Of a stretch of 64,000 bases of DNA, positions 24,072 to 48,200 are shown one piece after another (within the stretch, counting starts at the first letter, position 1; the number at the start of each line of letters is the position of its first letter). Under the pieces are notes generated by a model. The model did no database searches. It was given only the letters and a program-made list of their open reading frames with translations, and had not been told where the DNA came from. The position numbers were made by a program, and so were the translations under genes. This DNA comes from Blasia pusilla (lineage: Eukaryota; Marchantiophyta; Marchantiopsida; Blasiales): contig CM114274.1 in assembly GCA_050084515.1 (NCBI GenBank), positions 9,238,001-9,302,000 of the forward strand, in the 5' to 3' direction.

Positions 24072-24100
24072 CCCGTGACAAAGAAAGAAAATTTCGAGCA

Positions 24101-24218
24101 GTCACACGGTGATGGTAGGCCGGGGTGGCGCGGCGGTGTGGGCAGATCCAAGTAGAATCTGGGCAGGGGAATCTGGTGAAGCGGATGGAGTGCCGACGAT
24201 CCTCAGATGTGATTCCAC
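24101..24218. repeat. Duplicated segment A, left copy
   Basis: The first 87 bases (GTCACACGGTGATGGTAGGC...) recur at 25,079-25,165 with a few substitutions. The left copy also has 24 bases that the right copy lacks (about 24,188-24,210), bounded by GATG on both sides, so the right copy arose with, or later suffered, a microhomology deletion. Confidence 0.9.
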
Positions 24219-24228
24219 CTTATGCTCG

Positions 24229-24760
24229 TCATAAGAGTAATGCTTGAATACAAGCATCACGCACATGGTCCAATATTGTTATATGATGTCCTAAAGACAA
24301 AGGCATGCTCATCCGATCCAATGGGTTGATTGCCTTCTTACCGTTATGTGGAGGATCTTGATCCCTAAGACCAAATATATCTCTATTGAGAAGTATAGTT
24401 CTTGATAGCACACATCCATCCCAACCAATTAACACAATACCTTTTGACTAAACCAGATTTTCCAAGATAACCTTCCATCCTCAATTTGCATCTACGCGAG
24501 TCTCCATCACTAGCATGACCAATTATAGGACCAATCGCTGCTCTACATTCTATACTCCAATACTCTTCCAATAATTGCCAATGCTCTCTCACCCAACTAG
24601 CTTTAAACCTATTGCAAGTAGGAATACAACAAAGTGCAAGCTTAGGCAATCTCTCATGCAAAGGATTTACTATCACTACTCTAGCATATATACCACATAC
24701 ATGGGTTTGAAAGGTAGATACAATCTTGTTGTATCCTTCGTCTCCTTCACCAACATGCAC
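24229..24760 (-). pseudogene. Transposon-like ORF fragments, family uncertain
   Basis: Two overlapping minus-strand frames (24,760-24,383 and 24,435-24,229) read as one protein with a frame change near 24,410. The block with HWQLLEEYWSIE, GPIIGHASDGDSRR and IGWDG...DQDPPHNGKKAINPLD has the look of a conserved domain, and I associate it with repeated transposon-like proteins of plants, but I cannot name the family. It lies between the two copies of duplicated segment A, so it may have come in with that rearrangement. Confidence 0.4.
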
Positions 24761-24810
24761 CTCTAGTCCAAAAGAGCATGCATGGTTTTCTTCCTCCCCA
24801 CAAAATCCAA

Positions 24811-24990
24811 TTTAGATTCCCACCTAAAAAATCATTCATCATATGAACACTCATTAGGCATGTGGGAAAAAACCACATATCCATTCCATGAATATGTGGT
24901 TTTAGATTCCCACCTAAAAAATCATTCATCATATAAACACTCATTAAGCATGTGGGAAAAAACCACATATCCATTCCATGAATATGTGGT
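24811..24990. repeat. 90-bp tandem duplication
   Basis: TTTAGATTCCCACCTAAAAA starts at 24,811 and again at 24,901. The two 90-bp units differ at only a few positions (for example ATATGAACAC against ATATAAACAC). Each unit contains the inverted pair AACCACATAT and ATATGTGGTT. Confidence 0.93.
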
Positions 24991-25010
24991 TTTTTCCCAC
25001 ATGCCTAATA
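24944..25010. repeat. Inverted repeat closing the tandem array
   Basis: GCATGTGGGAAAAAACCACA near 24,949-24,968 is mirrored by its reverse complement near 24,985-25,007 (ending CCCACATGC). Only the second tandem unit is followed by the complete mirror, which suggests the inverted repeat is the original foldback and the left unit a later partial duplication. Confidence 0.75.
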
Positions 25011-25040
25011 AAATGAATATGAATGCAATATTCCAAATGG

Positions 25041-25079
25041 CACTAGACTGTGGTACATCTGTCGTCGCAGTCGATCGAG
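25041..25079. repeat. Duplicated segment B, left copy (39 bp)
   Basis: CACTAGACTGTGGTACATCT to TCGATCGAG recurs at 25,174-25,212 with two changes. The two copies flank the right copy of segment A, so the order is A, unique DNA, B, A', B'. Confidence 0.9.
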
Positions 25080-25174
25080 TCACACGGTGATGGTAGGCCA
25101 GGGCGGCGCGGCGGTGCGGGCAGATCCAAGTAGAATCTGGGCAGGGGAATCTGGTGAAGCGGATGTGATTCCAC
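25079..25174. repeat. Duplicated segment A, right copy
   Basis: The partner of 24,101-24,218. It is embedded between two copies of segment B. Confidence 0.9.
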
Positions 25175-25212
25175 ACTAGACTGTGGTACATCTGTTATCG
25201 CAGTCGATCGAG
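25174..25212. repeat. Duplicated segment B, right copy
   Basis: The partner of 25,041-25,079. It leads without a break into the GC-rich sequence upstream of the transporter gene. Confidence 0.9.
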
Positions 25213-26136
25213 GTTGTCCCAGCAGCTTCCTTGTCGGGAGATTCTCCGGCGCTAGGAGAAAAAAGGAAATGAACCACCGGACGATCCTCCTCATCCCAGC
25301 CACAGACACCGCCAACAGCGCGCGACTCGCAGGTCCTTCCTTCCTCCCGAAGCACCTGAACCTGCGACTTCCGACTGCGGTCGCAAAAAGCGTGCCTACC
25401 ACAGTTGTCATTAACCGCACGCTATGGTTCCAGCGCCGTTGTTTCAGGTCTCCTCCTTGAATCTATTATTAGTCCCCCCTCGTTTTGCAAACACTCTCCG
25501 CCAATGTTATCGCTCGAAATGATCTAAAACTGGATTTTATGAAAATTAATTATTATGGAAAGTGACCAATACGACAAAAGGAGGAGTTTCCGGCCGTGGT
25601 TCATGGCAGGGAACCCACACCGTGAAACGGGAACTGCACAGGAGAACCCGGCGCATGGCGCCATTCACGTACTCGAGTCTTTGTTTTGTTTGTATTCGGG
25701 ATGGGGTTTTACGCATCACCCGCTTTTTATTCACCTCTTTCTTCCTCGCGCAATTTTGGTGGTGGTGGTGTGTTTCTATGAGCACGAAATGCGTACAACA
25801 GCTGCCAGGGTCCATGCACGAAGTGGGGTCTAAAAGTGGACTGTGGGATTCGGAACGAGAGAAAATCGTGCGTGCGGAGGAGTGTTAATATGGAATTGCA
25901 GTGGCCGTGTGTGTGTCTGTGGGACAGGGGAGCGGAGACCGGAACGTCTCCTTCGAGAGAGGGTGTCGGTGGCCAATACGTCTGGTGGTTTGTTTGTTTA
26001 ATATGCGATTCGAACTGAGTTGCTTTCCTATACGGATCCCTCTCGAATTCGGCGAGGGACCGAGCGAGAGAGGGAGGGGGACGCACAGGGGCGGGGGGAT
26101 AGGGAGGGGAAGAGGAGGAGAGCTGAGGTCAATTCG
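25213..26136 (+). promoter_or_regulatory. Upstream region and probable 5' UTR of the ABCC gene
   Basis: The DNA becomes GC-rich, as in the first exons. Many overlapping frames on both strands (25,546-26,223) are composition effects. A purine-rich GGGAGAGG-type leader lies just before the ATG at 26,137. No clear TATA box was found, so the transcription start is unknown. Confidence 0.45.
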
Positions 26137-40714
<14,578 letters not shown>

Positions 40715-43700
40715 GAATAATTTTTCATCTTCATCGTAATTTCTATTAAAATTTGAAGACTATTCCCTTCATAATCATATGTTTCAACTCCACATTGACC
40801 ATCAGATCTAGAAATCTTCCTTCTTTGGTCTCTACCTAAAATTTCCTAAATATTGCCCATGGCATTTGCATAAACTATACAACCAAGTAAATAGTATTCA
40901 AGAAGGTGTTAAGTGTTCTTTGCTTCAATAACTATGACCTTAAGACAACCATCTCTTTTATAAGGTGATGAAAGCTCTTTCTCCATCTTCTTGGCAAATG
41001 AAAGCAACGATAGTTAAGCCTTATGGCACTGTAAGTAAACAATGGTTCATAAAGAAGACCCTAAATCCTAAATACAAACAAAAAAATTTCATATTAGAAC
41101 ATGAAAATTTTTAATGGTTTCTTCCAACTTTAGATTTTCAATGTACATGCTTCACTTTAGAAGTTACTAAACAAAAATTAAACGATTTTTATTAATAATT
41201 AAATTGAGTTATCTTTGGATCTTGCTACCTCTTTTATCTTTGAACCCACTTATCCCATGTTGGCATCCTTCTCTTCGACATTAAAGCAAAAACCTCTATA
41301 AGTCGTTTCAATTCATTAATTTTATTGTTGCATTAGTGTAAGTTTTGGAAAATCTAGTCTCCATTACTTTTTACTCCCTCATATCCTACTCAAACCAAAA
41401 CAATCCCTCATTCTTTGGTGTTCTAATGCACCTACAACCTATAACAAGTCAATAGCTAATAAAATGAGCATATAGTGTTTAATTGGAAAGGGTTAAATTT
41501 TTTGGAGATTTATCTCAATAATATATATTGAGGTATGGCTAAACGCTACATCAATGCTTGGATATCCAACAAACAATTTTGGATTAAATATTCAAGAATT
41601 TTTTTGAAAAGAAATACCAAATATATATGTATTACCAAACCTTGATCAAGTAGGTTCGTTAATGACAACTAAGCCACAATTTTTTTGAAAGCAAAATATT
41701 TCAGCAAGTGTTGTAATTTCAGATCCTATGCAAACTTTAGTTACAGAGGACCAAAAATTAGTTTACTTAGTCATTTAGTTTACGTGTATGTGGACTTTTT
41801 TCCAATTATTGGACTATACCAAATCAAAACAAACCATGTTTGTAAAGTTCATTTAACACAAGGTTGTCCAATTCCAAGCTTGGGTGAGCAACACCCAAGC
41901 TTTCATGTCAATGACTCACCTAGGTATTTTAGCACCTAGGTATTTTAGCAACGTGTTTAACCTTGTAAAGTATAGCCCTGATGATGCTCAATTATCTAAA
42001 CTATAATAGTCAACATGACTTACAATTGAAAGATAGTTTCAAGGTCTAAATAATTTTATTTAAGAGGAAGTTGCATTAACTATGGGAAGGGGAAATCTAC
42101 ACTATAATAGTTAACATAAACATAGCTTACACCTAAGCGAAAAATAGTAAAACCTTGAAATTTTGTACTTCACTTTCTGTCAAGAGGAAGTTGTTTTAAA
42201 TATGGGGAGAGGACAATGACTTGTGCGTGGGTAACAGGGACTTGATTTTAAATTTGGGAAATACAAAATCCCACCATAATTTTGATGGGAATGGACCCCA
42301 ACCAAGAACATTTGAATTCATACCAATGGGACGTGAGGAAGTGAGAAATGATCACCATGTGCAATAAAATTTCGCACACAACATAGTCGTGGATTCACTT
42401 CCCAAGGACATGGTAACCAATAGAACTGATTGCTCGGTCCGACATGCATATTCATGATAACCTTGCAAATATACTAGTGATTCTATCTTTGCATGTGAAT
42501 TCCCAATGACATTACCAATCACATGTTAAGAAATAAATGCTTGTAGTTTTAATTTTGATTTTGATACACAAGAAGCTCCATAGACATACCCAAGAAACTT
42601 AGTGCATGACGTTCCCTTTACAATTCTCCGATTCGCATGGAAAAACAAACACATTAAAAAAAGATCTCCAACTAGAAACTAAGTGCGTTTTTTTGCAATA
42701 TGCCTCATCAAAATATTCTAATAAAGTCTTGATCACATGTTGGAAACTCCATGGTACAAAAGGTAGTATGAACATAGGGAAACTCAAGACGACAAGCTCT
42801 GTACTCATGTAATAAGAATGCCTCTCCAAAGGGATTCTAATTATGATTCATCACTCAAAATTACCAGCAAAAATTTCTCATAAAACCAGATTAACAATAT
42901 TGAAATTCTTGTGCACATGTTCAATTTTTTATGTAGTACACAGATCTTAACTTCTCTATTCATGTGGAAAAGTACTTAATTCATGTGAAAAAATATATTA
43001 CTACATCAAATTCTGAAAGATAAATAAAATTAACCCCTCCACCCTCAATTCCTTGTTTTAGTGATAAAAAGGAAAACTCAAGAATATAAACTTTTCTCGC
43101 GTAGTAGCCCCCCTAAACTTAATGAATAGTACAAATGACATAAAAGAAAACTCAAGACAAGAAGCTCTTTACGACATTTGCTCATACTTGATTTCACTAG
43201 AGGCAAATAAGTGTACCCATACTATACCCACAATTACACCTGGTTATGCTAGAGACAATTCAATACAACCTTGCGTTAGCTTCTTTGCAGCCCCTTGATT
43301 CAAGCTCGATCCATCAACCTAGCATGCAACACTTCAATTTGAATAGTAAACACATAAGGGAATGATCTCTTTCCTACTATGATGAAAGTCTTAACTAAAG
43401 TCCTTCAAAGACACTAGCTAGCTAGGTTGCCAATAGGGAGAACTTTAATTAGATTGTTGCAAAGTTCTTAGTATCATGCTATGTGTATTTCTGGAGAGAA
43501 TTCTTTGTTCATGGACAACCTTTAAAAGGGTGAGGGATGGCCTTCCAATGGTGCTAGTACCTCTTCGACCTCCAAAGGGTCCACATCATCCAAAGTTCTT
43601 GGTTGCCACTTGGGTTTCTGCACTCAAGCAACCACTGACTTAGTCAAAACACCATCTCAACCCTAAAATGGAGGGAAACCCTAAATCACTTTTCTCAAAA

Positions 43701-45142
43701 GCCTCACCCAAGAAGGGAAACAAATCCCAACTTTGTTTTCCCGTGAACCTTATTTGCTTGCTAACCCTAGGGAAAAAAAAACACCGCCAGACAAATCCCC
43801 AAGTGGCTTGCTAATAAATTTGGAAGGGAACGAAAATTTAAATCCAAGTCACCAACCCAAGACAAAAAAGCACAATCGACTTCAATTCTCAAAAGGCAAA
43901 GTCCCCAACCCACCAAAAGGACCAATTGCAAACCGAAGAAGTTTAACATGCCCTAATTCAATTCCTCATAGGCCTGAGTTCCTAATACATCAAGTGAAAA
44001 AGATAACCCTCCTTCAATTTCCCATACACTCAGAGTTCTAACCCTAGGGACTAGTGTACAACCCATGCCCTATGGGAGACCAATAAACATATTGCCCACA
44101 AATTCAAAAAAATAACAATTTATTTTCACCCGCCTTATGAAAAATGTTTTTTTCTGCTTGATCGCCCTATGATAGGCATATCAATATTTGCAAATTAAGA
44201 AGCCACTCTCAAACAATCACATACTATTAACCGGTGACAGAATGACACCTATCATATTTGTCCATAAAGTCAATTTATGAAACTTTTTTATTTTATTTTG
44301 CCCTGTACTAAATGCAAACAATAAAAGGTAAAGTTATAATAACTAGCTTTGTTCTTGCTATTTTACTGATAATTAATTAATTCTAATAAACCCAAATTCA
44401 AACATCTTACTTGATGAAATCTTCTAGAATCTCTTTCATTTTTATTATCTTTTCTCACTTGAAATTTTCAAATTCTCTTTTCAAAGTTCATGCCTACGAA
44501 ATTATCCCAAATTTTCTTTTAAAGTTCAGTTTTGAGGGAAGTTTTCATTTTCATTTTAGGAAAAAACGAATAGGATAATAGAACACAGGAACAAGAATTA
44601 TTATTCAAAATAATGGAAGACATATTATTTATATAATTTTTCTTCGTCAAATTGGATTGGGGAAAAAAATTCATCCCTTTTTTGAGAAAAAAAAATCATC
44701 AAAATAAATTATTTTCTTTTATTTATTGAAAGATGGGGATAAGGAAAAGGGATTCAATAATTTTTCCACAATTAATGGAGGAAAGTATACGAAAATTTGT
44801 CTTGAACAATTATATCTTTCTTCCTATTTTAATATTTTTTAAGATTAAAATTTATTTGCCATGTGCCATGGCAAGTAGTTAGAAGAGCTCAAGAAGAGAG
44901 CAAAGACACGCCCAAAAAAGGAGAGCAAGGGGAGAAGAGTTGGCATTCACATGGGTGCCCCATGGTATTTTGGTATGCAAAACATAATTATAAAGGAACA
45001 TACTAAGGGATTGGAAGGCAACCTAAAGACAGGCCACAAGCTTTCGTACAAATAGGAAAGGGAAGAGAAGAATCCATCAAAGGTGACACTACTTGCACTT
45101 AGAGCTTTCACTACCTGCCTTGTTCCATGGGTATTTGAGGTC
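40715..45142. other. Intergenic region between the two convergent genes
   Basis: AT-rich, no coding block recognised. Two small structures: an 11-bp inverted repeat AAGCTTGGGTG (41,876-41,886 and 41,892-41,902) and a 16-bp perfect tandem pair ACCTAGGTATTTTAGC at 41,918-41,949. The 102-codon frame at 43,733-44,041 is low-complexity (Lys, Asn, Pro) and unlikely to be a gene. The 3' UTRs of both genes should lie at the two ends. Confidence 0.5.
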
Positions 45143-45237
45143 TCAATTGAGCTTTAGATTCTCGAAGATAAAAACCTGATCCAGGTGGTTATCAAGGTGC
45201 ACGTTGGCAACTTGTTTAGGACTGTGTTTAGGACGGC
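45143..45237 (-). CDS. Last exon of the hydrolase gene, two possible frames
   Basis: With the CCAG acceptor at 45,238-45,241 the frame joined to exon 9 ends at TAA 45,156-45,154 and gives a tail unlike the family. A different frame through the same bases reads [15 protein letters not shown] and ends FENLKLN at TGA 45,145-45,143, which resembles the family's usual end (a Pro-Lys-Trp-like start, then an acidic segment and a Leu-Lys close). Reaching it needs a one- or two-base shift or a different splice site. Confidence 0.5.
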
Positions 45238-48200
45238 CTGGACCATTGGATCAGAGCAGAGAAGTAAGCTTGAAGAAATGTAAATGGGAAGCCTCTCAAA
45301 GAATGAAAGGTGCAAAAGGAGAAACCTGATCTTTGTCGATGAGAACAGCTCGGACACCTTCAAGAAAGTCACTCCTCAAGGAGGTTTTAATCCCAAGACT
45401 GTATTCCTTCCTCATCACACCCTCAACCTGCAGTCCAAGACCCACTCTGTAAGATCTGGTTTGCAAGTCGAGCAATCTAACACCAAAATTAAGGATTGCT
45501 GAAGGTGCGCATCATTTTCCAAACCCTACTCTCTTCCTCCAGGTAAAGAGGTCGAGGGAAAACTATTATACAAGGTGAATGTCGATTTCACATCAAGTTG
45601 CAAGGCTAGACTAGTATAGATTGAGCAAAGAGGACTACAAATTGCTAGAGTTTGGTACACTTTAAATCCTATTCATCTCCTGAACATCAATGAGTGAATT
45701 GACGAAATCTATACTATTATATGAGGAGGGCTTCTTGGAATGGCGACAACTTCGGTGCCACGTGTCTTTTGTAACATTGGAATTTCTGATGTGTGGCATC
45801 ATATTTCCATCATATAAAACAAAAATTTAACAAATTACTTTTACAAACCAGTGCATCGCACGGGCGCGTTTCTGGTTGTGACAAGTGCACATACGGGAAA
45901 ATCCCATCAAGAGAAGTACAATAGTAGACAGGGACAGTCCAGGATAAATATGGAAAAAATATTCATGTTTGCCAAACCCTAAACCCTTTTCTCCTCATCA
46001 ATGTCAACAGGTGTAGAGAAGAAACCATGACAGGTGCACAGATGCAAAGCATGTTTATCTTTGACATTGGGAGATTAAAAAATAAACATGGTTAAAAAGA
46101 CCCAAACCCTATTTTCCTCCATGTCAACAAGTCCAAAGGGTAAAAAGAATGGGAATAACTTTATTGAGGAAAGTGCAGGAGTCAACAAAAATCACATCAA
46201 AAGTGGCAGTGAAGGGACCAAAAGAGAACCAAGCAGGAGAATTGTAATTCTAAGGCTCCACATCTGCAGATCTGGATTCATTGACAAAAGTGCTATGGCT
46301 GCAATAGTTATGCACCTGAGAAAGTGGATGTGCAGGAATAGAAGCAGCTGAAGCAACATCTGCAAAGTGTCGTTGGGTCACGAACAAACTCAAAGGAGCA
46401 CCTTTCTTCAACCCCTCCAGTGCTCCCTTTGCCCAGTCAGCCACTGTTCCATCGTGCCAGCAAACAATCAGAGATGAAAAACTCGAGAGTTCAAGGAAAT
46501 AAGCACGAGATATTTGTTTGGGCTGTCAGGATGAAAGGTCCACCACCCAGGACATAGCTGTACCTGCTGGATCACTAGATTCCTGTTCTTTCTGTAACGC
46601 TCTGATGGAATCAATTACTGATTTGTCAGCCCCAAAGCAGGATGTGATAGATGACAAGAGCCCTTTCAGTTTGGATTCCTCATCTGGATTCTTGCTGAAC
46701 CGTGCGAGCAATTCTTCTACCTTCTCATTTGCATCCCCAGACCTGGAAATATGCAGTACATAAAGATCATGTTTCACATGTGCAGCAGTTATCAGATTTC
46801 CGCTTCAAAATTACATATTCCAAAGTCATTTAACTCATTAACATCTTTACATCCCCAGAATTTTATTGACTCATGCTTCAAACCAGAAAATCCAGATGCA
46901 CAGAGCATCCTTTAGGTAGGGCAAATCCGATGATGGAACATAATGAGTCAGTCAACTCATAAACAAGCATCTCAATATCACCAGAATTTCAAGAACTGGG
47001 ATTGTAAAGTAGGAGTGTATCGTACAAGTCCAGCTGTAGAAGAGCTTCCTTTAGAGAGGGCAAATCCCCTGATGGAACATAATGACTGGCCAAACCAGCA
47101 TATAAAGCATCTGCTGGATTACTAATTCTAGCACCAGTCAAAGCAAGGTATGCCCCTGCAAACCACAAGACACAAACCGGAAACTCATTGAGAGAATGAA
47201 TAAACAAACTGATTTCTCATCGACAGAGGCCCAAGAGGCCATTGAACTCAAATTAAAATATTTTTGGTCCTAATGCATGCCAGGTCAAGCAAGACAAGAG
47301 GCAGCCAAAGAGAACGTTGTTGTCTTATGAGCCTTTGCAATGTTTAATTCTGGCAACCACAAACCTATGAAAGGACTTGGCTGTTCAGAGACTCTAGCTA
47401 TGAAGTAGTACCTGCTGTAGCCTCGCAACAAGAGACCCAACTTAGTTGTCTAGAAAGAAAAGCACTACTGCATAAAAAGGGGAAATTACAAACGTATACT
47501 CAGAGAGTAGGGAAAATAAATCATGTGCAGCTGTGATGGGCAGAGGGGGAGAACCACCCAAAAAGCTGAAGTGCCACCGCCCAGATATAATGTCAGACAA
47601 GCATAATAACTGGGCTATGAACCAGTGCTACACTAAAATGACAGTGTTGATATAAGTTATAGAATAAGCAAATGGAAAAGATATGGCCCAAAAGTAAAGA
47701 ATCAGTCTCTGTTGCATCACACAGTAAACTGGAAAACGAAGAATTTTTCTACCAGCCTCAAAGCACAACCTGTTCCAGAAAGACACCTTACCAAGAGCAC
47801 CTTCACCGGGGCTTTGGGCCACTAGATACGCAAAGCCCACATCTGGGAACAGACCAATCCCATTTTCTGGCATGGCCAACACTGTTTTCTGCAAACAGAA
47901 ATCAAATCCTCCCATCATTAGTGGAACTCTCTCTTTTCTCATGTCTAAAGGCAGCGTCCTTGGAGCAGCATTGTGTTCATAAAGAAAATGCGCTCACGCA
48001 TAAATGGAAGATGAGAAGAGCCCCAAAGGACAGAATAAGAGTAAATTTGGAGAGTGAAAGAAAAACAGCTACATGCTGATAGAATGGAGTGAGGGGACAT
48101 ATCGTAAAAATGTCAATACTCAAGGGCAGGAGTAGCAAGCTCCAGAGAAGTTACAAGGATATTGAAGTAAGAAACTCAGAATGGATACCTCAGTTATGAC

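Noticed and set aside
24811-25010. CRISPR-like direct repeats
   Set aside because: Only two units of 90 bp, no spacers, no associated genes, and a plant setting.
43733-44041. 102-codon plus-strand frame in the intergenic region
   Set aside because: Simple Lys/Asn/Pro composition and no flanking splice sites or motif.
47672-48079. 135-codon plus-strand frame
   Set aside because: Antisense shadow of hydrolase exon 5 and its introns.
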